Shown: piece by piece, positions 16,836 to 25,771 of the stretch | Layout: every line of letters begins with the position of its first letter | How positions within the stretch are numbered: the first letter of the stretch is position 1 | Source of the DNA: CAIWHR01 sp963773195 | GTDB taxonomy: Bacteria > Pseudomonadota > Gammaproteobacteria > Burkholderiales > Casimicrobiaceae | Direction: 5' to 3' | Length of the DNA: 64,000 nucleotides | Assembly: GCA_963773195.1 (NCBI GenBank) | Contig: CAVZAE010000005.1 | Location: forward strand, 806,001 to 870,000 | The notes under the pieces: model-generated | Told to the model about the DNA's origin: nothing | Seen by the model: only the letters and a program-made list of their open reading frames with translations | Database searches by the model: none | Position numbers and translations under genes: made by a program

Positions 16836-16892
16836 GAGCGGCGGCATGGCGGGCGGGCCGCCATGCTACCGCATCCGGAACGACGGACGAGA

Positions 16893-17723
16893 CTAGAGGC
16901 CGAGCCAGGCGATCGCCGACGTGTCCACGGCGTGGTCGGGCATGACGAACCCACGGTAGCCCATCGCGGCCAGCACCTGCTTGCCCTGCTCGGACTGCGC
17001 GAGCGTCACGAGCGCGCGCTGGATGCGCTCCTGCTCGTCGGCGGATACCTTGCTCGAGACGATGAAATACTTGATCGGCACCGAGCGCGACTTGAGGAAC
17101 ACCTTGCCGCCCTTGTCCGTCCATTCTTTGACGACCGAGCTCGCGGCGGTCGCGCCGATGTCGGCGAAGCCGTATTCGAGATAGAACGGCACCGCGTCCT
17201 GGTAGCGCGTCGTCATGATCTTGAGGTCTTTGTCCGGAGACATGCTGGCCGAGCGCAGCATCGCGCGCACCATCCACGCGGTGATCGAATCAGGGTCCGG
17301 CGTGACGAGCCTGCGCCCCTTGACGTCGGGGAGCGCCTTCGCCGGGTCGTTCGGCTTCACCATCAGCGACACCGTGTATTCGGTGTAGCCCGTCGTCCAT
17401 GCGAGCGTCTTGTACCGGCCCGCCTTCACTTCGGCGAGCGCGACGTGGGCCGGATGGATGAATGCGAGGTCGAATTCCTGCTTCGCGAGCCCCGCGCGCA
17501 CGTCGTCGTACTTGGGGACGAGCACGACCCGGACGTTGCGCTTGAGCGCGGCGCCGAGCGCGAGCGCGAGCGGCTCGAACTTGTCGCGGATTTCCTTGGG
17601 CGTCGCCTGGTAGGTGACCCCCTCGGTGACCGAGAACACGAGATCGGCGGCCGCCGCGCTGCTGTACGGTACGGCGGCGGCGAACACCGCGACGGCCAGC
17701 CACGCCAGCGGACGAGATGACAT
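16893..17723 (-). CDS. PhnD-like periplasmic binding protein
   Basis: A 276-residue secreted protein with a signal peptide ending near SSAAAA. The mature part (FEPLALALGAALKRNVRV, DLAFIHPAHVALAEVKAGRY, VKGRRLVTPDPDS) matches phosphate/phosphonate ABC transporter binding proteins of the PhnD family. No permease or ATPase gene adjoins it, so it is either an orphan binding protein for a transporter elsewhere or a sensor partner. It differs from the phnD at 61.8 kb. Confidence 0.82.
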   Translation of the reverse strand: MSSRPLAWLAVAVFAAAVPYSSAAAADLVFSVTEGVTYQATPKEIRDKFEPLALALGAALKRNVRVVLVPKYDDVRAGLAKQEFDLAFIHPAHVALAEVKAGRYKTLAWTTGYTEYTVSLMVKPNDPAKALPDVKGRRLVTPDPDSITAWMVRAMLRSASMSPDKDLKIMTTRYQDAVPFYLEYGFADIGATAASSVVKEWTDKGGKVFLKSRSVPIKYFIVSSKVSADEQERIQRALVTLAQSEQGKQVLAAMGYRGFVMPDHAVDTSAIAWLGL

Positions 17724-17813
17724 CGGTGACTTCTCCCTTGCTGCAGCCGCGCGATGCGGGCTTCGTCAACCGACGCTGCCGGGCGGTCGGGTGACACTGT
17801 ACGGCAATAACCC

Positions 17814-20138
17814 TTAGGGACGTAGGGCCCGCCAGACCCGCTCGGACGTGAGCGGCATCTGCAGTGCGAGTGCCCGATCCCCCACGCCCGCACGCGCGAG
17901 CGCGTCAACGACGGCGTTGACGACAGCAGGGGTAGCACCAATCGTGCCCAGCTCACCCACCCCCTTCACGCCCATCGCGTTGTTGCGGCACGGCGACGAT
18001 TCGTCGGTCGCCGTCGCGAAATGGCGGACGACCGTCGCCCGCGGAATCGCGTAGTCCAGGAAGGTCGCAGTGAGCGCCTGGCCCGATTCGCGGTCGTAGA
18101 CCAGCGCTTCGGAAAGCGCCTGGCCGATCCCTTGGACGGCACCGCCCTCGACCTGGCCCTCGACGATCAGCGGATTGATCACGCGCCCGACGTCGTTCAC
18201 CGACCAATAGCCCGCGACTTCGACGGCGCCGGTGTCGGGGTCGACCTCGACCTCGCAGATGTGGCACCCGTTGGGCCACGTCGCGTCGGCCACTTTGCTC
18301 GTCGAGGCAACGACGATGCGCCGCTCGCGTTCACGCTGCGCGAGCTCGAAGAGCCCGACACGGCGGTCGGTGCCGGCGACGACGTATTCGCCGTCGGCGT
18401 ACTCGAGATCCCCGGCCGCCGTTTCCAGGGCCCGCGCCGCGAGGTCGCGCGCCGCGGCAACCGTCCGCTCGGCGCCTACGCGCACCGCGGACCCGCCGAC
18501 GAACAACGAGCGCGAGCCGGCGCTGCCGAACCCCGTCGCGCGATCGGTGTCGCCCTGCACGATCCGGATTTTCTCGATGGGCACGCCGAAGACGTCGACC
18601 GCGAGCTGCGCGTAAGTCGTGGCAAGTCCCTGCCCCATCGCCTGCGTCGCCGAGACGATCTCGATGCCGCCGTCGCCTTCGACGGTGACGGTCACGGTCT
18701 CCTCGAAGACATCGGCGCCGGTCCATTCGAGGAACGCCGCCATTCCCCGACCGCGCAGCCTGCCGCGGCGGGCCGATTCGGCGCGCCGCGTTTCGAACCC
18801 GTCCCAATCCGCGAACGCGCGCGCCCGATCCATCACCTGCGCGAAGTTGCCGCTGTCGTAGGTCTTCGCGAGGGGATTCGTGTACGGCATCTGCTCGGGA
18901 CGGATCATGTTGCGGCGGCGCAGCTCGATCTGGTCAATGCCGCTCGCCCGCGCCGCGGCGTCCATCAACCGCTCGATCATGTAGATGGCCTCGGGACGGC
19001 CTGCGCCGCGGTACGCGCCCGTTGGGGTCGTGTTCGAGAGCACGGCCTGGATGCGGATGTCGACCGTGGCGATGTCGTAGACCGATGTCGCAACCCAGGG
19101 TCCGATCAGGAGCTGGATCACGACGCCGCCGCCCGTCGCGTAGGCGCCGACGTTGGCCTTCGAATCGACCCGGAGCGCCAGCACACGGCCGTCGGCCGCG
19201 AGCGCGAGCTCCGCCGTGCTGGTTACGTCGCGGCCGTGCGACGCGGCGAGGAACTCGTCCATCCGTTCCGCGCACCACTTGACGGGGCGTGCGAGCGTCT
19301 TCGCGCAGTACGCGACGACGACATCCTCGGGGTACAGGCTCGTCTTCATCCCGAAGCCGCCGCCGACGTCCCCCACGAGCACGCGGATGTCCTCGCTCCT
19401 AAGACCCAGGACCGCGGCGAGCTCGTCACGCAGCCCGGTGGGCGTCTGGCAGCTCACGGTCAGCGTGAGCCGGCCCGTCTTGCCGTCGAGCATGGCGAGC
19501 GTCGCTCGCGGCTCGATGGGGCAGGGCGCAACACGCTGGTTGACCAAGTCGAGCTTGACGACATGCGCAGCCTTGCCGAAGGCCGCGGCCGTCGCCGCCG
19601 CATCACCGTGGCGCATTTCGCAGGCGAGATTTCCGCTCGCCGCGGGCCATACGCGCGGCGCGTTCGCGCCAAGCGCGGCGCCGGTATCCGTCACCGCGGG
19701 CAACGGCTCGTAACGGACATCGATCGCCTCGATCGCGTCGCGCGCCTCGCGCACGCTCGTCGCGATCACCGCCGCGATGGCTTCACCGACGTACCGCGCC
19801 GTGTCGACCGCGAGGGCGTGCCATGGCGGGGTCGCCGTGGGCGAGCCGTCGGCGCGACGGAAATCGCTCGATAGCGGGAGTGGCTGCACGCCCGCATGCA
19901 CGAGGTCCTGCCCGGTGAGCACCGCGACGACGCCCGGCATTGCCGCGGCCGCCCGTATGTCGACCCCGGCGATGCGCGCGTGCGCGTGCGGCGAGCGCAG
20001 GAACGCTGCATGGAGCTGGCCCGGCGCGTTGACGTCGTCGGCGAAGCGCCCCTGCCCCTTGAGGAGCGCTTCGTCCTCCACGCGGCGGACGGAATGGCCG
20101 CTGCCGAAGCGGGCGTGACGCGGTGACGAGGTGGCCAT
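17814..20138 (-). CDS. Xanthine dehydrogenase/CoxL-family molybdopterin-binding subunit, orphan
   Basis: A 774-residue large subunit of a molybdenum hydroxylase. It has the N-terminal a/b-hammerhead region (GRFADDVNAPGQLHAAFLRS), the Mo-cofactor motif QAMGQGLATTYAQ, the loop AYRGAGRPEA and the C-terminal catalytic Glu in VKGVGELG. AYRGAGR marks form II (aldehyde oxidase-like) enzymes rather than true CO dehydrogenase, which has AYRCSFR. Neither the FAD-binding medium subunit nor the 2Fe-2S small subunit is adjacent, which is unusual. The substrate is unknown, probably an aldehyde or N-heterocycle (inference). Confidence 0.9.
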   Translation of the reverse strand: MATSSPRHARFGSGHSVRRVEDEALLKGQGRFADDVNAPGQLHAAFLRSPHAHARIAGVDIRAAAAMPGVVAVLTGQDLVHAGVQPLPLSSDFRRADGSPTATPPWHALAVDTARYVGEAIAAVIATSVREARDAIEAIDVRYEPLPAVTDTGAALGANAPRVWPAASGNLACEMRHGDAAATAAAFGKAAHVVKLDLVNQRVAPCPIEPRATLAMLDGKTGRLTLTVSCQTPTGLRDELAAVLGLRSEDIRVLVGDVGGGFGMKTSLYPEDVVVAYCAKTLARPVKWCAERMDEFLAASHGRDVTSTAELALAADGRVLALRVDSKANVGAYATGGGVVIQLLIGPWVATSVYDIATVDIRIQAVLSNTTPTGAYRGAGRPEAIYMIERLMDAAARASGIDQIELRRRNMIRPEQMPYTNPLAKTYDSGNFAQVMDRARAFADWDGFETRRAESARRGRLRGRGMAAFLEWTGADVFEETVTVTVEGDGGIEIVSATQAMGQGLATTYAQLAVDVFGVPIEKIRIVQGDTDRATGFGSAGSRSLFVGGSAVRVGAERTVAAARDLAARALETAAGDLEYADGEYVVAGTDRRVGLFELAQRERERRIVVASTSKVADATWPNGCHICEVEVDPDTGAVEVAGYWSVNDVGRVINPLIVEGQVEGGAVQGIGQALSEALVYDRESGQALTATFLDYAIPRATVVRHFATATDESSPCRNNAMGVKGVGELGTIGATPAVVNAVVDALARAGVGDRALALQMPLTSERVWRALRP

Positions 20139-20294
20139 GGAAGCGCGGGTTGACCCTGGACGCGCCGCGAATTCGGCGCGCTCGAATCATAAACCGGGGA
20201 TCCCGGATTGTGCGTTGCAGCACACAGGAAGCGCCGAGCGGCGCATGCTGTTCACGTAGCGCTTGCCCCGCCCACCCGCTTCCCGGAGAACGCC

Positions 20295-21092
20295 ATGAGA
20301 CTTCATTTACTGACGATCGCCATGCTCGCGAGCGCCACCGCGAGCGCCGCCGACCTCGAGGCGGGACGCGCCAAGGCCGCCGAGGTATGCGCGGCATGCC
20401 ACGGCGCGCAGGGCGTGAGCGTCAGCGACGCGATCCCGAACCTCGCGGGACAAAAGGCCCGCTACATCGAGGTGCAGCTGGCGGCGCTCAAGGACGGCAG
20501 CCGCAAGAACGCGATCATGAATGCGATCGCCGCGCAGCTCACCGCCGACGATATCGCCAACGTCGCGGCGCATTTCGCCGCGCAACAGGGCGCCACGGCC
20601 GGCACTGCGAAATCCGAGTTCCTGCCGAACGTCGCGAAGACCGGGGTCGCCTTCCCGGAGAACTACAAGACCACCTTCACGAAGTACCACACGATCAACT
20701 TCCCCGACACCAAGCAGGTTCGTTACTACTACGCGAATCCCGCGGCGATCGCCGCGGCGAAAGCGGGCAAGCCGCTGCCCGACGGCTCGTTCCTGTTTGC
20801 CGAGGTGTACTCGGTCAAGCAGGACGCCGACAAGAAGCCGGTGATGGGGCCGGATGGTTATTTTGTCGCCGACCAGCTCGTCGGCTACACGGCGATGGAA
20901 CGCGAGGCCGGTTGGGGCCGCGACATCCCCGATATGCTGCGCAACGAGAACTGGAACTACGCGGTGTACACGGCGGCGAAGGCGTCCCGTGCGGGCATCA
21001 ACCAGGCGGAGTGCCTGGCCTGTCACAAGCCACAGGACAAGGTGAGCTACATCTTTACGCTGAAGGAATTGACGGCGGCAGCAAACAAGTAG
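20295..21092 (+). CDS. Cytochrome c / cytochrome P460 fusion protein
   Basis: A 265-residue secreted haem protein with a signal peptide ending at ATASAA. Residues 20-115 form a cytochrome c553-like domain with CAACH. The C-terminal half (YKTTFTKYHTINFPDTKQVRYYY, GWGRDIPDML, CLACHKPQDKVSYIF) matches cytochrome P460 proteins, which bind haem at the second CxxCH and oxidise hydroxylamine or detoxify NO in ammonia oxidisers and methanotrophs. The ATG follows GGAGAACGCC. A role in handling reactive nitrogen would fit the nitrate respiration genes elsewhere in the window, but it is inferred. Confidence 0.85.
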   Translation: MRLHLLTIAMLASATASAADLEAGRAKAAEVCAACHGAQGVSVSDAIPNLAGQKARYIEVQLAALKDGSRKNAIMNAIAAQLTADDIANVAAHFAAQQGATAGTAKSEFLPNVAKTGVAFPENYKTTFTKYHTINFPDTKQVRYYYANPAAIAAAKAGKPLPDGSFLFAEVYSVKQDADKKPVMGPDGYFVADQLVGYTAMEREAGWGRDIPDMLRNENWNYAVYTAAKASRAGINQAECLACHKPQDKVSYIFTLKELTAAANK

Positions 21093-21210
21093 CGGCGCGA
21101 GCCGAGGAGCGGGGGCCCCACGAAGTGGGGATGCGACTCCCGGCGAGTCGACGCGAGCGGCCGACCCCTCGAAATCGCGATCAACGCGGACGGTGCGGAG
21201 GCCGCGGCGT

Positions 21211-21927
21211 CTAGACATCTCCCACGACGCCGAGATACGCCTCTCGCAGGCGCGAATCGGCGAGCAGCGTAGCGCGATCACCCTCGGCGACGATCCGCCC
21301 CTCCTCCAGTACGAGGGCACGCGTCGCGACCTCGAGCGCACGCGCGACGTTCTGCTCGACCAGCAGGATCGCGACGCCCTCGGCGTGGATCGCGCGCACG
21401 ATGTCGAACATCTCGGTGACGACGAGCGGCGCGAGGCCGAGCGATGGCTCGTCGAGCAGCAGAAGGCGCGGTCGCGCCATCAGTGCGCGCGCGATTGCGA
21501 CCATTTGCTGCTGGCCGCCCGACAACGCGCCTGCCGGTGTGTCGAGGCGCGAGGCCAGCACCGGGAAAAGCTCGCTGACCCGCGAGAGCGAACGCGCCCG
21601 CTCGCGCCGCGCTGCCGGGACGAGGCTGCCCAGCTCGAGATTTTCGCGGACCGTCATCCGCGTGAACAGTCGCCGCCCTTCGGGGACGACGGCGATGCCA
21701 TGGGCGATGAACCGGTGCGGCGGCAACGCCGTGAGATCGACGCCCTCGAACACGAGGCTGCCCGACCGGATCGGGTGGAGACCGGCGATCGCGTTGACGA
21801 GCGTGCTCTTGCCGGCGCCATTGGCGCCGACGACGGACAGGAGCTCGCCGCGCTCCACCGACAGCGATACGCCCGTCAGCGCACGCGCCTGCCCGTAGCC
21901 GACGTCGATGCTCCGGGCCTCAAGCAT
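21211..21927 (-). CDS. livF: Branched-chain amino acid-type ABC transporter ATP-binding protein LivF
   Basis: A 238-residue ATPase with Walker A GANGAGKST, signature LSGGQQQM and Walker B LLLLDEPSLGLAP, the pattern of LivF. Its start overlaps the end of livG by 8 bp. It forms one minus-strand operon with livG, livM, livH and a binding protein. The true substrate of such clusters is often an aromatic or short-chain acid rather than leucine. Confidence 0.93.
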   Translation of the reverse strand: MLEARSIDVGYGQARALTGVSLSVERGELLSVVGANGAGKSTLVNAIAGLHPIRSGSLVFEGVDLTALPPHRFIAHGIAVVPEGRRLFTRMTVRENLELGSLVPAARRERARSLSRVSELFPVLASRLDTPAGALSGGQQQMVAIARALMARPRLLLLDEPSLGLAPLVVTEMFDIVRAIHAEGVAILLVEQNVARALEVATRALVLEEGRIVAEGDRATLLADSRLREAYLGVVGDV

Positions 21928-22681
21928 GAACAGGCCCGCCGAGATACGCGGTGACGACCGCCGGCTCCCGCATCACCTGCGCCGCTTCGCCGGCGGCGAT
22001 GACGTCGCCATGATTGAGCACGACGATGCGATCGGCGAGGGCCAGCACGGCGCGCATCACGTGCTCAACCAGCACGATCGTCGCGCCCTGGCGCCGGATG
22101 TCGCGAACGAGCGCGACCGCGCTGTCGATCTCCGCGGGATTCAGCCCCGACAGCACCTCGTCGAGCAGCACGAGCGTGGGCCGGAACGCAAGCGCGCGCG
22201 CGAGCTCCAGGAATTTTCGCTGATGGAGGTTGAGCTCGTCGGGTCGGGCATCCCCCTTGCCCGCGAGGCCCGTGAATTCGAGCCAGCGCGCGGCCTCGCG
22301 CTCGGCCGCCGCGCGCGTCAGCGTCGTGCCGCCGAACATCGCGGCGACGCGCACGTTGTCCTTGACCGACAGCTCGTGCCACGGCCGCGGGATCTGATAG
22401 GTGCGCGCGATGCCGGCACGCGCAATCCTGTGCGCGGGCCGGCCGCCAATGTCGTGGCCGCGGAACGCGATCCGACCTCCGTCGGGGCGGTAGTGACCGC
22501 TCACGACGTTGATCAGCGTCGACTTGCCCGAGCCGTTGGGACCGAGCAGGCCCAGCACTTCGCCTTCGCGCACGTCCAGCGTGACCCGGCGCAGCGCCCG
22601 CACCCCTTCGAACGCCTTCGCGACATCGACGAGCTCGAGCAGGACGCTGGCCTGCACGCGAGGCACGGACGGCGTCGCCAC
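21920..22681 (-). CDS. livG: Branched-chain amino acid-type ABC transporter ATP-binding protein LivG
   Basis: A 253-residue ATPase with Walker A GPNGSGKST, GIARTYQIPRPWHELSV and Walker B LVLLDEVLSGLNP; note Glu-Val in place of the usual Glu-Pro. The start is GTG 22681 (VATPSVPR); the same frame stays open further upstream (KRQLPTPQPESAV), so it could once have been joined to livM as in known LivM-LivG fusions. Confidence 0.88.
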   Translation of the reverse strand: MATPSVPRVQASVLLELVDVAKAFEGVRALRRVTLDVREGEVLGLLGPNGSGKSTLINVVSGHYRPDGGRIAFRGHDIGGRPAHRIARAGIARTYQIPRPWHELSVKDNVRVAAMFGGTTLTRAAAEREAARWLEFTGLAGKGDARPDELNLHQRKFLELARALAFRPTLVLLDEVLSGLNPAEIDSAVALVRDIRRQGATIVLVEHVMRAVLALADRIVVLNHGDVIAAGEAAQVMREPAVVTAYLGGPVHA

Positions 22682-23651
22682 GGCGGATTCGGGCTGCGGG
22701 GTGGGGAGCTGTCGCTTCGCCCGCGTCGCGTGCGCGCGAGCGCCAACCCAGCAACCCGCGAGGCATGAAAAGGATCACGAGGATCAGTACGACCCCGACC
22801 ACCGCCTTGCCCGCGATCGCAAGGTCGCCGGCCGTGAACGCATACATGAGCGCCGTGATCGCCGCCGCGCCGAGCGCCGGCCCGGCCCAGTGCCGCGTGC
22901 CGCCCAGGACGCTCATCAGCACGACGGTGAGCGGAACCGTGATCGAAAACGTCTCCCCTACCGTCACGTACGACACGAACATCGCGTAGATGCCTCCGGC
23001 CACGGCGGCGAGCGCCGCGGACAGCGCAAACGCGGCGAGCTTGTAGCGGAACGTCGGCACGCCCATCACTTCGGCCACGTCCTCGTCGTCATGAATCGCG
23101 AAGAGGCCGCGCCCGAGTCGCGAGCGCTCGACGACATACGCGATCGCCATCGTCGCGTAGGCGAGCATGAGCGCGAGCAGGTAGAACGTCGACGAGGCGG
23201 TCGGACCGAGCTGCGGCAACGGCACGGCGCTCAGGTAGACGCCCGGGCCGCCGTCGATCGGCGTGTTGAGGATGATCGTCGCGAGCACGAACGTGACGGC
23301 GAGCGTCAGGAGCGCGAAGAGCTCGCCGCGAACGCGCCGCACGCGGAACGCGACAGCGCCGACCCCGAGCGCCAGCGCGGCCGCGACGGCCGCCGCCGCG
23401 GGCAGCGTCCACAGGAACGGCACGTCGTAGCGCGCGGCGAGCGTAGCCGTCGTGTAGACGCCGGCACCGAAGAACGCACCGTGGCCGAACGAGAGGTAGC
23501 CCGAGTAGCCCGACAGGATGTTCCACGATGTGGCGAGCACCATCCAGTTGAACACGAGATAGAGGAACGACTCGTAGAAGGGCGGCAGGCCGAGGAGCGG
23601 GACCAGCGCGAGCGCCGCGGCGAGCGCGGTCAACGAGGCGACGACCCTCAC
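22065..23651 (-). CDS. livM: Branched-chain amino acid-type ABC permease LivM (3' end abnormal)
   Basis: A permease with about nine hydrophobic segments and the LivM hallmarks FNWMVLATSWNILSGYSGYL, SFGHGAFFGAGVY and MFVSYVTVGETFSITV. The start GTG 23651 overlaps the livH stop as GTGA. The permease part ends around MPRGLLGWRSR near 22710. This frame then stays open about 640 bp further, inside livG in another frame, to a stop at 22065. The extension is arginine-rich and does not look like protein. Either the protein really has a long tail, or an inserted base has split a former LivM-LivG fusion. Confidence 0.8.
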   Translation of the reverse strand: MRVVASLTALAAALALVPLLGLPPFYESFLYLVFNWMVLATSWNILSGYSGYLSFGHGAFFGAGVYTTATLAARYDVPFLWTLPAAAAVAAALALGVGAVAFRVRRVRGELFALLTLAVTFVLATIILNTPIDGGPGVYLSAVPLPQLGPTASSTFYLLALMLAYATMAIAYVVERSRLGRGLFAIHDDEDVAEVMGVPTFRYKLAAFALSAALAAVAGGIYAMFVSYVTVGETFSITVPLTVVLMSVLGGTRHWAGPALGAAAITALMYAFTAGDLAIAGKAVVGVVLILVILFMPRGLLGWRSRARDAGEATAPHPAARIRRGDAVRASRAGQRPARARRCREGVRRGAGAAPGHAGRARRRSAGPARSQRLGQVDADQRRERSLPPRRRSDRVPRPRHWRPARAQDCACRHRAHLSDPAAVARAVGQGQRARRRDVRRHDADARGGRARGRALARIHGPRGQGGCPTRRAQPPSAKIPGARARACVPAHARAARRGAVGAESRGDRQRGRARSRHPAPGRDDRAG

Positions 23652-24505
23652 GCTTTTCCGGGACGCGCGACGAGTAGCAGGATCAGGAGCGAGAACGAGA
23701 CGACCGGCGCCCACGATGGCGCCGTGACGGCCATCGTCACCGCTTCACTCACGCCGATGATGATGCCCGCGACGAGCGGGCCGAGTGCACGGCCCGGGCC
23801 ACCCATCATTACGACGGCGAAGATCACGCCGATCCACGCGTAGATCTGCGCGGGGGCGAGCGTCTGCGAGAGCGCAAGGCAAAGCCCCGCTGCTCCGGCG
23901 AGCGCAGCCGCCGTGCCGGACACGAGGTATGAGAGCTTCCGTTCGTCGACCCCGAACGCCCGCGCGATGGGCGGGTCCTCGGCCGCAGCGCGCATCGCGC
24001 GACCGACGTCGGTGTAGCGCAGCACTGCCCACGCGGCGAGCGACAGCGCGATCGCGATCAGGAGCGTGATGAGCTCCGGCAGCGGGACGAACAGCGAGCC
24101 GACGCGGAAACGCACGCCGGCATAGCCGGACTCGAGACGGCGGAAGTCAGCGGTCCAGATCGACTGGATCACGGTTTCGATGATGACGGTAAAGCCGAAC
24201 GTGACGAGCAGCGAGTTCAACGGGCTCACGCGAAAACGCGCGAAGAGCCACTGCATTGCCGCGCCGAGCACGAAGAACGCCGGCGCGATGATCGCGAGCG
24301 TCAACAGCGGATCCATTCCGCCGACCGTCGCGAGGTGGTACGTGAGGTACGCGCCCAGGAACGCCAACGCGAAGTGCGCGAGATTGATTTGCCCGAGCAG
24401 GCCCCACGCGAGGCTCAGGCCGAGCCCGAGGAGTCCGTACAGGGCGCCGATGAAGACGCCCGACAGGATGGCCTGGCCCAGGAGCGTCGCGCCCGGCAAA
24501 TTCAT
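23648..24505 (-). CDS. livH: Branched-chain amino acid-type ABC permease LivH
   Basis: A 285-residue inner-membrane permease with about eight hydrophobic segments. GALYGLLGLGLSLAWGLLGQINLAHFALAFLG, split across the N-terminus, is the LivH signature region, and RAMRAAAEDPPIARAFG is the cytosolic coupling loop. It overlaps livM by the GTGA at 23648-23651 and lies 22 bp downstream of the binding-protein gene. Confidence 0.92.
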   Translation of the reverse strand: MNLPGATLLGQAILSGVFIGALYGLLGLGLSLAWGLLGQINLAHFALAFLGAYLTYHLATVGGMDPLLTLAIIAPAFFVLGAAMQWLFARFRVSPLNSLLVTFGFTVIIETVIQSIWTADFRRLESGYAGVRFRVGSLFVPLPELITLLIAIALSLAAWAVLRYTDVGRAMRAAAEDPPIARAFGVDERKLSYLVSGTAAALAGAAGLCLALSQTLAPAQIYAWIGVIFAVVMMGGPGRALGPLVAGIIIGVSEAVTMAVTAPSWAPVVSFSLLILLLVARPGKA

Positions 24506-24527
24506 CGCTGGGCGTTACGCGAAAGCG

Positions 24528-25733
24528 TCAGGGCACGATCAGCTTCGCGCCCGGCGCCGCGACGGTCTTCGGCCACACGACAATCCAGCGGCCGTTCTGC
24601 ACCTGCTTGACGCGCATCAGATCGTCGCCGTAGTTGCTTGGGCCGTCGAAGCGCAGCGTGCCCTGGATCGTCGGGACCTGGTTCTTGCGCAGCCAGGTCG
24701 CGAGCACCTTGTCGTCGAGGCTCTTGGTCGCGGTGACCGCGGCGTCGAGCACCTGCCACGCGGAGTACGAGGCAGCGGCCTGGGTGTCGACCGCGGTGTC
24801 CGGAAGCCCGGCCTTCGCCGCACGCTCGTTGAACACCTTGATGAACGCCTCGGCCTGCGGATTGCTCGTGAACGGCGGATGCTCCTCGAAAATCGTCCCT
24901 GCCAGCGCGAAGTTCGCGTCGGGCGATTTCACCATCGGCCCGGGCGACGGATAGAGATAGAACTGTTCCTTCGGCGTGTAGTCGATCTTCTTCATGGCCT
25001 CGATCAGCTGGTTGCCCTCGAGGCCGATCGCACCGACCCACAGGAAGTCGGGATTGGCTTCCTTGATCCGCGCGGCGATCGGACCGTAGTCGCGATTGCC
25101 GAACTCCCATTCGAGGAACAGCACCTCGTTCAACCCGCGCTTCTTGGCGACGTCCCGCGCTCCCAGCGACATGAAGTGGACGCTCGGGAACTTGCTCGTG
25201 ACCACGGCGATGGTTTTCGGCGGCTTCGGCGACGCGGCGAGCGCGTCGAGCACCGTGTTCGGGAACGTGTTCTGCGGGTCGGGCCCGAGCGACCACGTCG
25301 GGAACTGCCGCTCGTACTTCGCCATGCTCGGGATGCCGAAGGTGTGATGGATGAGCAGCTTGTCATAGCGTTGCGCGACCGCCATCGCCGACAGGATCGC
25401 GCCCGTCGCGTACGGACCCATGAGGAGGTCGACCTTGTCGACGGTGATGAGCTGCTCATAGAGCGTGCGGGCGAGATCGGGCTTCGACTGGTCGTCCCGG
25501 ACGATCCACTCGACCGGCCGGCCCAGCAGGCCGCCTCGCGCGTTCAGTTGATCGACGTAGATTTCGCCGACGATCTTGTGCACCTGGCCGGTCGCCGCGA
25601 GTGGCCCCGTAAGCGCGAGCGTGCTGCCGATGCGGATCGGCGGACCCGACGGCGCGGCGAGCGCACTGCCGGCGGTCGCGGCGAAGGCAAACGCCGCGAA
25701 CATGGCGGCGACGAGGCGCGTGACGATGTTCAT
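24528..25733 (-). CDS. ABC transporter substrate-binding protein (Leu/Ile/Val-binding family)
   Basis: A 401-residue periplasmic binding protein with a signal peptide ending near GSALAA. The mature protein opens PIRIGSTLALTGPLAATG, the classic periplasmic-binding-protein type I start, and has LLMGPYATGAILSAMAVA and DFLWVGAIGLEGNQLIEAM. The ATG at 25731-25733 follows GGGAGGGGAAG. It leads the livHMGF operon. The ligand cannot be read from the sequence. Confidence 0.92.
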   Translation of the reverse strand: MNIVTRLVAAMFAAFAFAATAGSALAAPSGPPIRIGSTLALTGPLAATGQVHKIVGEIYVDQLNARGGLLGRPVEWIVRDDQSKPDLARTLYEQLITVDKVDLLMGPYATGAILSAMAVAQRYDKLLIHHTFGIPSMAKYERQFPTWSLGPDPQNTFPNTVLDALAASPKPPKTIAVVTSKFPSVHFMSLGARDVAKKRGLNEVLFLEWEFGNRDYGPIAARIKEANPDFLWVGAIGLEGNQLIEAMKKIDYTPKEQFYLYPSPGPMVKSPDANFALAGTIFEEHPPFTSNPQAEAFIKVFNERAAKAGLPDTAVDTQAAASYSAWQVLDAAVTATKSLDDKVLATWLRKNQVPTIQGTLRFDGPSNYGDDLMRVKQVQNGRWIVVWPKTVAAPGAKLIVP

Positions 25734-25771
25734 GCTTCCCCTCCCTGCGTTCTGGTTCGCGGTGACCGACG

